Below are positions 27,575 through 34,785 of a DNA stretch of 64,000 nt, piece after piece (position 1 is the first letter of the stretch; each line of letters starts with the position of its first letter). Source of the stretch: VBCG01 sp044226535 (GTDB lineage: Bacteria; Pseudomonadota; Gammaproteobacteria; Burkholderiales; Casimicrobiaceae); assembly GCA_044226535.1 (NCBI GenBank), contig JBGAGT010000008.1, forward strand, positions 1 to 64,000, in the 5' to 3' direction. Below the pieces are notes generated by a model. That model did no database searches. It was given only the letters and a program-made list of their open reading frames with translations, and was not told the origin of the DNA. Position numbers and translations under genes: made by a program.

Positions 27575-27871
27575 ATGAACGCCGCGGCTTCGACCCCCGT
27601 GAACCTCGACGCCATGCTGCGCGAAAGGCTGGCGCCGCTCCATCCCGCCCACCTCGAGCTCACCGACGACAGCGCCAAGCACGCCGGCCATGCCGGGGCG
27701 CGCAACGGCGCAGGGCACTTTTCGCTGTTCATCGTGTCACAGGCGTTCTCGGGGCTGTCCCGGCTCGCCCGCCACCGCGTGGTCATGGAGCACGTCGGCG
27801 ACCTGATTCCCCACCCTCTTCATGCGCTGGCCATCAAGGCCCTGGCGCCCGAAGAATTCCCATCGTCATGA
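27575..27871 (+). CDS. BolA family protein
   Basis: 98 residues from ATG 27575; a GTG at 27551 overlapping the yciB stop would add eight. The BolA fold shows as LRERLAPLHPAHLELTDDSAKHAGH, then GHFSLFIVSQAFSGLSRLARHRVVMEHVGDLI, then HPLHALAIKALAPEE. BolA proteins pair with monothiol glutaredoxins and take part in iron-sulfur and envelope stress responses. The stop overlaps the next start (ATGATG), so it is translationally coupled to the foldase gene. Confidence 0.9.
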   Translation: MNAAASTPVNLDAMLRERLAPLHPAHLELTDDSAKHAGHAGARNGAGHFSLFIVSQAFSGLSRLARHRVVMEHVGDLIPHPLHALAIKALAPEEFPSS

Positions 27872-28743
27872 TGCAAAGGAAAAACCGCATGAACGCAATT
27901 CGTATGGCTGTCGCCACCGCGGCGATCGCGCTGGTCACGGCAGCCGGCGCGCAGACGCCGCCCGCCAAGGCGCCGGCCGCGCCCGCCAAGGCCCCGGTCG
28001 CGCCCGCCAAGGCCCCGGTCGACAATTCGGCCGTCGCCAAGGAGATGACCACCAAGGCGCTCTACCCGCAGGCGCAGTTCGACCTGCTGCTCAAGGAGCG
28101 CACCTCGCAGGGCACGCCCGACACGCCCGAGCTCCGCGCCGCGGTGAAGGAAGAGCTCAACACGCGCGAGCTGCTCGCGCGCGAGGCACGCAAGAAGGGC
28201 CAGGACAAGGTGCCCGACGTGAAGACGCAGATGGACCTCGCGGCGCAGACCGTGCTGGTGCGCTACTACGTCGCCGACTGGATCAAGAACAACCCGATCC
28301 CGGACGCCGACCTGCACAAGGAATACGACCAGATCAAGGCGCAGATCGGTGACAAGGAATACAAGATCTCGCACATCCTCGTCGACAAGGAAGACGAGGC
28401 GAAGCAGATCATCGCCGACCTGCAGAAGGGCCAGAAGTTCGCCGACCTCGCGAAGGCGCAATCCAAGGACCCGGGCTCGAAGGACAAGGGCGGCGACCTC
28501 GACTGGAACCCGCCGGCCAACTTCGTCAAGCCCTTCGCCGACGCCGTGGTCGCCACGCCCAAGGGCAAGTTCACCGCCACGCCGGTGCAGACGCAGTTCG
28601 GCTGGCACGTGATCTACATCGACGACGTGCGTCCCGCCAAGGTGCCGACGTTCGAGGAAGTGAAGCCGCAGCTCGTGCAGCGCATGCAGCCCGTCTACCT
28701 CGACAAGTACTTCAAGGAGCTGCGCGCCAAGAACGGCGTGTGA
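27868..28743 (+). CDS. Periplasmic peptidyl-prolyl isomerase, parvulin (PpiC) type
   Basis: 291 residues. A signal peptide (MNAIRMAVATAAIALVTAAGAQ) precedes a Pro/Ala/Lys linker of three repeats of PAKAPVA, then an N-terminal helical chaperone domain and a parvulin domain at about 165-265 (YKISHILVDKEDEAKQ, FADLAKAQSKDPGSKDKGGDL, QTQFGWHVIYIDD). Such SurA/PrsA-like foldases help outer-membrane proteins fold. It is the last gene of the yciB-bolA operon, followed after 100 bases by a hairpin. The starts at 27868 and 27889 are both possible. Confidence 0.92.
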   Translation: MMQRKNRMNAIRMAVATAAIALVTAAGAQTPPAKAPAAPAKAPVAPAKAPVDNSAVAKEMTTKALYPQAQFDLLLKERTSQGTPDTPELRAAVKEELNTRELLAREARKKGQDKVPDVKTQMDLAAQTVLVRYYVADWIKNNPIPDADLHKEYDQIKAQIGDKEYKISHILVDKEDEAKQIIADLQKGQKFADLAKAQSKDPGSKDKGGDLDWNPPANFVKPFADAVVATPKGKFTATPVQTQFGWHVIYIDDVRPAKVPTFEEVKPQLVQRMQPVYLDKYFKELRAKNGV

Positions 28744-28844
28744 CGCTCCGGGGCTTTCGCGCCGCGCAAGGCGCGAGGGCCTCCTGGCCGCCGCGCGCTG
28801 CCGTGCGCGCGGATCATCCCCCCACAGGGTGATGCACGAATGCA

Positions 28845-28868
28845 AAACGCCGCAGCGATGCGGCGTTT
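28845..28868 (+). terminator. Hairpin behind the parvulin gene
   Basis: AAACGCCGCA (28845-28854), loop GCGA, TGCGGCGTTT (28859-28868) form a perfect 10-bp stem in the 201-base gap before tctB. The arm itself supplies three T residues but no longer U-tract follows, so efficiency is uncertain. It would close the yciB operon. Confidence 0.5.
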
Positions 28869-28944
28869 GCACATCCGCTTCGCATTCCGCGGCCCTGCGA
28901 AGGATGGTATCTTCGCCCGCTGCGAGAGAAGGAGGTCGGCAGGC

Positions 28945-29403
28945 GTGCGTGCGATCAGGGGACCCAAGGATTTCTGGGCCGGCGTGCTGTTCATGGCATT
29001 CGGTGCGTTCGCGATGATCGTGGGCAGCGGCTACACCATGGGCACGGCCGCGCGCATGGGCCCCGGCTACTTCCCGCGCATGCTTGGCGGCCTGCTGGTG
29101 GTGCTGGGCGCGCTGGTCGCGCTGCGCGGCCTGCGCGTGCCGGGCCGGCCGATTCCGCGCTTCCACCTGCGGTCGATGCTGCTGGTGCTGGGCACCGTGA
29201 TCGTGTTCGGCCTCGTGGTGTCGTGGACCGGCATCCTGCTCGGCACCGTCGCGCTGATCGTCGCCACCAGTTACGCGAGCCACGAGTTCCGCCTGCGCGA
29301 GGCGCTGATCTCCGGCGTGATCCTCGCGGTGGCCGCGGTGCTGGTGTTCGTGGTGGGACTGAAGCTCCAGCTCCCCATCTGGCCCTATCCCTGGAGCAAC
29401 TGA
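28945..29403 (+). CDS. tctB: Tripartite tricarboxylate transporter small subunit TctB
   Basis: 152 residues from GTG 28945, preceded eight bases upstream by a strong AAGGAGGT; the in-frame ATG at 28840 lies inside the terminator hairpin region and is rejected. Four hydrophobic segments, with YTMGTAARMGPGYFPRMLGGLLVVLGALVALRG as the conserved TctB stretch. It is the small membrane subunit of a secondary carboxylate importer that works with TctA and a periplasmic binding protein. Three bases separate it from tctA. Confidence 0.9.
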   Translation: MRAIRGPKDFWAGVLFMAFGAFAMIVGSGYTMGTAARMGPGYFPRMLGGLLVVLGALVALRGLRVPGRPIPRFHLRSMLLVLGTVIVFGLVVSWTGILLGTVALIVATSYASHEFRLREALISGVILAVAAVLVFVVGLKLQLPIWPYPWSN

Positions 29404-29406
29404 GCG

Positions 29407-30915
29407 ATGGACGTCCTGCAGCACCTCGCGTTGGGGTTCGGTGTCGCGCTGACGCCCATCAACCTGCTGTACGCGCTGGTCGGCGTGCTGCTCGGCACGC
29501 TGATCGGCGTGCTGCCGGGCATCGGCCCCGTGGCCACCATCGCGATGCTCCTTCCGACCACCTACGCGCTGCCGCCGGTGTCGGCGCTGATCATGCTGGC
29601 CGGCATCTACTACGGCGCGCAGTACGGCGGATCGACCACCGCCATCCTGGTGAACATGCCCGGCGAAGTGTCGTCGGTGGTCACCTGCCTCGACGGCTAC
29701 GAGATGGCCAAACGCGGGCACGCCGGCGCGGCGCTCGCCATCGCCGCCATCGGCTCGTTCTTCGCGGGTACCGTCGCGACGGTGTTCGTGGCCGCCTTCT
29801 CGCCGCCGTTGTCGGAGTTCGCGCTCAAGTTCGGGCCCTGGGAGTACTTCTCGCTGATGGTGCTGGGCCTGATCGGCGCGGTGATCCTCGCGCACGGCTC
29901 CATCGTCAAGGCGCTGGCCATGATCGTGCTGGGCCTGCTGATGGGCATCGTCGGCACCGACGTCAACTCGGGCGCGCAGCGCTTCGTGTTCGACGTGCCC
30001 GAGCTCGTCGACGGCATCGGCGTGGTGTCGGTGGCGATGGGCCTCTTCGGCTTCGCCGAGATCGTCACCAACGTCGAGTCGCGCGAAAAACGCGAGCTCA
30101 TCGCCAGGAAAGTCAAGGGGCTGCTGCCTTCGATCGCGCAGCTCAAGGCGGCCTTCCCCGCCATCCTGCGCGGCACGGGGCTCGGTTCCGTGCTGGGGCT
30201 GCTGCCCGGCGGCGGCGCGATGCTCTCGTCGTTCGCGTCCTACTCGCTGGAGAAGAAGATCGCCAAGGACCCCTCGCAGTTCGGCAAGGGTGCGATCCAG
30301 GGCGTCGCGGGGCCCGAGTCGGCGAACAACGCCGGCGCGCAGACCTCGTTCATCCCGCTGCTGACGCTCGGCATCCCCGAGAACGCGGTGATGGCGATGA
30401 TGGTCGGCGCGATGACCATCCACAACATCCAGCCCGGCCCGCAGGTGGTATCGAGCAACCCCGAGCTCTTCTGGGGCCTGATCGCCTCGATGTGGATCGG
30501 CAACCTGATGCTGGTGGTGCTGAACCTGCCGCTGATCGGCATCTGGATCCGCCTCCTCACCGTGCCCTACCGCCTGCTCTACCCCGCCATCCTGCTGTTC
30601 TGCGCCATCGGCGTGTACAGCGTGAACAACACTTCGATGGACATCACGCTGACGGCGATCTTCGGCTTCCTCGGCGTGGTGTTCGTCAAGCTCGAGTGCG
30701 AGCCCGCGCCGCTGCTGCTGGGCTTCGTGCTGGGGCCGATGATGGAGGAGAACCTGCGGCGCGCGCTGCTGCTCGCGCGCGGCGACCCGACCAGCTTCTT
30801 CACCCGCCCCCTGTCGGCCACGATGTTGGTCCTCGCAGCCGTGCTGCTGATCGTCGTGCTGTCGCCGGCCATTCGCCGCAAGCGCGAGGAGACCTTCCGC
30901 GAGGAGGCGAATTGA
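29407..30915 (+). CDS. tctA: Tripartite tricarboxylate transporter large permease TctA
   Basis: 502 residues, about 12 membrane helices. Family signatures: GTLIGVLPGIGPVATIAMLLP near residue 35, YYGAQYGGSTTAILVNMPGE near residue 75, GSVLGLLPGGGAMLSSFASY, and GVAGPESANNAGAQTSFIPLLTLGIPENAVMA. It moves di- or tricarboxylates with a cation across the inner membrane. No TctC/Bug binding protein is encoded next to it, so a distant binding protein must serve it. The gamma-glutamyltransferase-like gene follows at 65 bases. Confidence 0.95.
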   Translation: MDVLQHLALGFGVALTPINLLYALVGVLLGTLIGVLPGIGPVATIAMLLPTTYALPPVSALIMLAGIYYGAQYGGSTTAILVNMPGEVSSVVTCLDGYEMAKRGHAGAALAIAAIGSFFAGTVATVFVAAFSPPLSEFALKFGPWEYFSLMVLGLIGAVILAHGSIVKALAMIVLGLLMGIVGTDVNSGAQRFVFDVPELVDGIGVVSVAMGLFGFAEIVTNVESREKRELIARKVKGLLPSIAQLKAAFPAILRGTGLGSVLGLLPGGGAMLSSFASYSLEKKIAKDPSQFGKGAIQGVAGPESANNAGAQTSFIPLLTLGIPENAVMAMMVGAMTIHNIQPGPQVVSSNPELFWGLIASMWIGNLMLVVLNLPLIGIWIRLLTVPYRLLYPAILLFCAIGVYSVNNTSMDITLTAIFGFLGVVFVKLECEPAPLLLGFVLGPMMEENLRRALLLARGDPTSFFTRPLSATMLVLAAVLLIVVLSPAIRRKREETFREEAN

Positions 30916-30979
30916 GCCCCCGGGAGGCACGGCCCGTCGCGGGCAGGCGCTTGCCATGTGCCCCGAAGGTGGCGCCGGC

Positions 30980-32581
30980 ATGAGCGGCTCGCCCCCCGCC
31001 TTCGATTGGCAGCAGCCGTATCCGTCGCGCCGCTCGCCGCTCTTCGCCTCGAACGCCGTCGCCACCTCGCACGCGCTGGCGGCGCAGGCCGGCATCGCCA
31101 TGCTCGCCGCGGGCGGCAACGCCGTCGACGCTGCCATCGCCACCGCCATCGCGCTCACCGTCGTCGAGCCCTGCTCCAACGGCGCGGGCTCGGACCTCTT
31201 CGCCATCGTCTGGGACGGCAAGGCGCTGCACGGCCTCAACGCCTCGGGCCGCGCGCCGGCGGCGTGGACGCCCGCGCATTTCGCCGCGCGCGGCGACGCC
31301 ATCGGCCCGCGCGGCTGGAGCGCGGTGACCATTCCCGGTGCGGTATCGGGCTGGGTGGCGCTGTCGCAGCGCTTCGGGCGCCTGCCCTTCGGCGACCTGT
31401 TCGAGCCCGCCATCCGCTACGCGCGCGACGGGTTCATGGTCACGCCCATCGTCGCGCGCTACTGGGAGCGCGCGGTGGACCTCCTGCCGCAGGACCTGGG
31501 ATTCTCCGAGCACTTCCTGCCGCGCGGGCGCGCGCCGCGCACCGGCGAGCGTTTCGCGATCCCCGCGCTCGCGGACTCGCTGGAGAAGATCGCGGCCAGC
31601 GACGGCGACGCGTTCTACCGCGGCGAGCTCGCGCAGGCGATGGTGCGCCACGCCCAGGCCCATGGCGAGGTGCACGCGCTTTCCGACTTCGCCGCTCACA
31701 CCGCCGACTGGGTCGTTCCGCTGTCGAAGCGCTACCGCGACGTGACCGTGCACGAGATCCCCCCCAACGGCCAGGGCGTCTCGGCGCTCGCCGCGCTGGG
31801 CATCCTCGATCACTTCGACCTCGCCGCGCTGCCCCCCGACTCGGTGCAAAGCCAGCACCTGCAGGTCGAGGCGATGAAGCTCGCGTTCGCCGACGCGTAT
31901 CGCTACGTCGCCGACCCGCGCGCCATGGAGTGCCCGCCTGCGAGCCTCATCGACGACGACTACCTCGCGGCGCGCGCCAGGCTCATCGACCCTTCTCGCG
32001 CGCAGGACTTCGGTCCCGGCGCGGTTCCGCGCGGCGGCACGGTCTACCTCGCCGCCGCCGATGCGCAGGGCCACATGGTGTCGCTCATCCAGTCGAACTA
32101 CATGGGTTTCGGCTCGGGCGTGGTGGTGCCGGGAACGGGCTTGAGCCTGCAGAACCGCGGCGCGGGCTTCTCGCTGGAGCCGGGCCATCCCAACCTCGTG
32201 CAGGGTGGCAAGCGGCCCTTCCACACCATCATCCCCGGATTCGTCACGCGAGACGGTGCGCCGCTCGCCGCCTTCGGCGTGATGGGCGGGCCGATCCAGC
32301 CGCCCGGCCACGTGCAAACCCTGGTGCGCCTCGTCGACCACCACATGAACCCGCAGGCGGTGCTCGACGCGCCGCGCTGGAAGATCGACGGCACGACCCT
32401 CGACCTCGAAGGTTCGGCCACGCGCGAATTGCGCGAAGGGCTCGCCGCGCTCGGCCATCGCCTCGAGAACGGCGCGGACGCGTACATGGACTTCGGCGCC
32501 GGGCAGTTCATCGTGCGCGGCGAGGCCGGCTACATCTGCGGCTCCGACCCGCGCCGCGACGGCCAGGCCGCCGGCTTCTGA
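30980..32581 (+). CDS. Gamma-glutamyltransferase family hydrolase
   Basis: 533 residues from ATG 30980 (GAAGGTGG upstream); an ATG at 30956 would add eight. Ntn-hydrolase precursor: N-terminal FASNAVATSHALAAQAGIAMLAAGGNAVDAA and the ALHGLNASGRAP pocket, then the self-cleavage site before Thr in RGGTVYLAAADAQGHMVSLIQSNY, followed by FGSGVVVPGTGLSLQNRGAGF. No signal peptide is evident, unlike classical periplasmic GGT, so this belongs to the cytoplasmic group of unknown substrate. Proximity to tctBA suggests that it acts on an imported gamma-glutamyl or amide compound, which is an inference. Confidence 0.88.
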   Translation: MSGSPPAFDWQQPYPSRRSPLFASNAVATSHALAAQAGIAMLAAGGNAVDAAIATAIALTVVEPCSNGAGSDLFAIVWDGKALHGLNASGRAPAAWTPAHFAARGDAIGPRGWSAVTIPGAVSGWVALSQRFGRLPFGDLFEPAIRYARDGFMVTPIVARYWERAVDLLPQDLGFSEHFLPRGRAPRTGERFAIPALADSLEKIAASDGDAFYRGELAQAMVRHAQAHGEVHALSDFAAHTADWVVPLSKRYRDVTVHEIPPNGQGVSALAALGILDHFDLAALPPDSVQSQHLQVEAMKLAFADAYRYVADPRAMECPPASLIDDDYLAARARLIDPSRAQDFGPGAVPRGGTVYLAAADAQGHMVSLIQSNYMGFGSGVVVPGTGLSLQNRGAGFSLEPGHPNLVQGGKRPFHTIIPGFVTRDGAPLAAFGVMGGPIQPPGHVQTLVRLVDHHMNPQAVLDAPRWKIDGTTLDLEGSATRELREGLAALGHRLENGADAYMDFGAGQFIVRGEAGYICGSDPRRDGQAAGF

Positions 32582-32584
32582 CCG

Positions 32585-32646
32585 TCATCCCCGCGAATGT
32601 GGGGACCCACGCGACCCCTCATCCCCGCGCAAGCGGGGACCCACGC
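32585..32646. repeat. Two copies of a 28-bp palindromic intergenic repeat
   Basis: Copies at 32585-32612 and 32619-32646 match at 25 of 28 positions and begin TCATCCCCGCG. Each contains CCCCGC and GCGGGG (or GTGGGG) arms with a short loop. They resemble the REP-like CCCCGC-GCGGGG elements scattered between genes in many proteobacteria. They lie between two convergent genes. Confidence 0.7.
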
Positions 32647-32660
32647 CTTCCGGATGCAAC

Positions 32661-32684
32661 GGGGCGCACCCGAAGGCGCGCCCC
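32661..32684. terminator. Possible bidirectional terminator hairpin
   Basis: GGGGCGC (32661-32667) and GCGCCCC (32678-32684) pair around a short inner stem with loop CGAA. It lies between the convergent GGT-like and DUF937-OmpA genes. No U-tract is obvious on either side, so the assignment is tentative. Confidence 0.3.
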
Positions 32685-32749
32685 GCTCTCGTTCCTTCGC
32701 CGATCCCGCGGGCCGCTCGTGCCCGCAGGCCCGTCATCGCGTCAGGGCG

Positions 32750-33925
32750 TCAGGGCGTCTTCGACACCTCGACGCGGCGCGCTTCGGCATCGCCACCCGT
32801 GCCGGTGAAATTCGCCGGCGGCTTCATGTTGATCGACGCCGCCGCGACGCCGCTGGCCTCGAGCGCGTCACGCACGGCCATCGCGCGGTTCTTGGCGATT
32901 TCGGCGTTCTGCGCCGGGTCGCCGGTCGAATCGGCGTAGCCCGTCACGTCGACCGAGCCTCCGGCCGCCTTGGCCAACCCGGCGATCGCCGCGACCGTGG
33001 CCTTGCCGCTGTCGCCCAGCGTGGTCGAGCCGACATCGAAGTACACCTTGGCCGGCAGTGACGTGGGCATCGCCACGGTCGGCGCAGGGGCCGGGGCCGG
33101 CGTCGGCGGGGTGGCGGGTGCCGGCGCCGGGGCCGGCGGGACCGCGTTCTGCGTCGTGGGCTCGCCGCCCGTACAGCGGTACAGCAGGAACAGGATGATC
33201 AGCGCCGCGAGGATCCACGGCCACCAGCGGCCGATCCACGACCCGCCGCGCGCGGCAGCGGCGTCCGCCGCCGCGCTGGTGCGCGCCGCGGCAGCGGACG
33301 CCGTGCCCGCCGCCGCGCCGTAGGCCGCCTGCGCCGCGCCTGCGGCCTTCGAGCCCAGGGACGACAGCATCGCCGCGGGGCTCGCGAAGCCCAGCGCGCC
33401 GGTGAGGCGACTGTCCAGCGCGCCCTGCAGGAACTGCCCCTGCTCGCCGAGCAGCGAGGCAAGCCCCGAGGCGCCCTGCCCCGAGGACGACAGGAAGCGC
33501 TTGATCACCGCCAGCACGATCGGCGCGGCCAGCGCGATGAGGTTGTTGCCGGATTGCGGGCTGCGCATGCCCGACATCGACGCAAGCGCGCCACCGAGCG
33601 CGCCCGCGCGGTCGCCGAACAGGCTCGACACCAGCGAGGAACCGGCCGACATCACCGAGGGGGCCTTGGCGCCGGCGCCGCTGAACATGCCGCCGAGGTT
33701 CGACAGCAACGAGGTATCGACGGTGGGATTGTCGAGCAACGCCATCACCGACTGGGCGCCGGCGGTGCTGCTGCCCTTCTGGGCGATGCCCGCGATCAGG
33801 GCCGGGAGCGCCGCGCCGAGCGCGCTGCCCGTCGCGGAGGGCGATTCACCGATGAGCCCCGCGGCCATGTCGGTGAAACTGGGGGGAATTGCCTGCTTCG
33901 CCAGGTCCAGCAAGTTCGTCGCCAT
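32750..33925 (-). CDS. DUF937 (YidB-like) - OmpA C-terminal fusion protein
   Basis: 391 residues from ATG 33925 (GGAGG in the leader); an ATG at 33937 adds four. The N-terminal 160 residues (ATNLLDLAKQAIPPSFTDMAAGLIG) are a DUF937-type domain; an Ala-rich stretch (about 190-230) and one membrane segment (WWPWILAALIILFLLY, about 235-250) follow; a Pro/Ala linker of about 35 residues leads to an OmpA-like peptidoglycan-binding domain (AKVYFDVGSTTLG, VDVTGYADSTGDPAQNAEIAKNRAMAVRDAL). The arrangement fits an inner-membrane anchor with a periplasmic domain that contacts peptidoglycan. Its function is not known. Confidence 0.85.
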   Translation of the reverse strand: MATNLLDLAKQAIPPSFTDMAAGLIGESPSATGSALGAALPALIAGIAQKGSSTAGAQSVMALLDNPTVDTSLLSNLGGMFSGAGAKAPSVMSAGSSLVSSLFGDRAGALGGALASMSGMRSPQSGNNLIALAAPIVLAVIKRFLSSSGQGASGLASLLGEQGQFLQGALDSRLTGALGFASPAAMLSSLGSKAAGAAQAAYGAAAGTASAAAARTSAAADAAAARGGSWIGRWWPWILAALIILFLLYRCTGGEPTTQNAVPPAPAPAPATPPTPAPAPAPTVAMPTSLPAKVYFDVGSTTLGDSGKATVAAIAGLAKAAGGSVDVTGYADSTGDPAQNAEIAKNRAMAVRDALEASGVAAASINMKPPANFTGTGGDAEARRVEVSKTP

Positions 33926-34157
33926 GCGGTCCTCCAACGTGGGTTGTCGATGTGCGAAAGCGCTGCTGCAGCGGCTGGCGGCAACCGGGCGTCGCTCCCG
34001 GCGGCTCTGCGCCTGCTATGGATTACCTTGCACCCAAATCCGGGCGTTTGTCCACGACAGCTGGAAAAGGTGTTGACGGCCCGTCGAACGCCGGCGGTGG
34101 CCGCCCGTCGACGTGGGTCGCCGCGCGCGATCGTCGTCCGCGGCGCCCTGACCAGGG
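33926..34157. other. 232-base gap between paaY and the DUF937-OmpA gene
   Basis: No coding sequence supported here. It should hold the promoter of the DUF937-OmpA gene and the end of the purL-paaY transcript. GC-rich inverted repeats such as GGCGG-TGG-CCGCC (near 34090) are present, but I see no convincing -10/-35 pair or terminator. Confidence 0.5.
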
Positions 34158-34772
34158 TCAGCGCGTGCGCGCCTTGAGCGTCGACAGCGGCAGAAGCTCG
34201 CCCACGTCGATGCGCGGACGATCGGGCTCGACGGCGGCGAGCGCCGTGGTGGCGCGCATGGTCGCGATGGAGCGGCGCGCGAGCTCCTGGTAGCTCTGCG
34301 TGCCCTCGACCTTCCACGCGAGCTCCTGCTCCGTGAGCGCGCGCACCACGCGCGCCGGCATACCGGCGACCAGCGTGCGCGGCGGCACCTCGTAGCCGGC
34401 CTTGACGAAGGCCATGGCGCCGACGATCGCCGACTCTCCCACCACGGCGTTGTCGTTGATCACCGCGTTCATGCCCACCAGCGCGTTGCGCCGCACGACG
34501 CATCCGTGCAACACCGCGCAATGGCCGATGTGCCCGTCCTCCTCGACGATGGTGTCGGTACCCGGGAAGCCGTGCATCACGCAGCCGTCCTGCAGGTTGG
34601 CGCCCGAGCGCACCTCGATGCGGCCGAAGTCGCCGCGCAAGGAGGCGCAAGGGCCGACGTAGCAGCCCGCGCCGACGATGACGTCGCCGATCAGCACCGC
34701 GGAAGGATGCACGTAGGCGGTGGGGTCGACCACCGGCGTGACGCCGTTGATGGAATAGACGGTCAGTGCCAT
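34158..34772 (-). CDS. paaY: PaaY-type hexapeptide thioesterase / gamma-carbonic anhydrase family
   Basis: 204 residues from ATG 34772. A left-handed beta helix of hexapeptide repeats: VDPTAYVHPSAVLIGDVIVG, CASLRGDFGRIEVRSGANLQDGCVMHGFPGTDT, EEDGHIGHCAVLHGCVVRRNALVGMNAVI, with the His triad of gamma carbonic anhydrases, and the tail LTEQELAWKVEGTQSYQEL. This closely follows PaaY of the phenylacetate pathway, a thioesterase that removes inhibitory CoA adducts. No other paa genes are nearby. It starts 13 bases after the purL stop, so it is probably co-transcribed with it. Confidence 0.85.
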   Translation of the reverse strand: MALTVYSINGVTPVVDPTAYVHPSAVLIGDVIVGAGCYVGPCASLRGDFGRIEVRSGANLQDGCVMHGFPGTDTIVEEDGHIGHCAVLHGCVVRRNALVGMNAVINDNAVVGESAIVGAMAFVKAGYEVPPRTLVAGMPARVVRALTEQELAWKVEGTQSYQELARRSIATMRATTALAAVEPDRPRIDVGELLPLSTLKARTR

Positions 34773-34785
34773 GGCTCGTTCCTCG

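Noticed and set aside
27820..31413. 1197-codon minus-strand frame across the parvulin, tctB, tctA and GGT genes
   Set aside because: It spans four well-supported genes in the opposite direction and is His/Arg/Gln low-complexity sequence, a mirror of GC-rich codon use.
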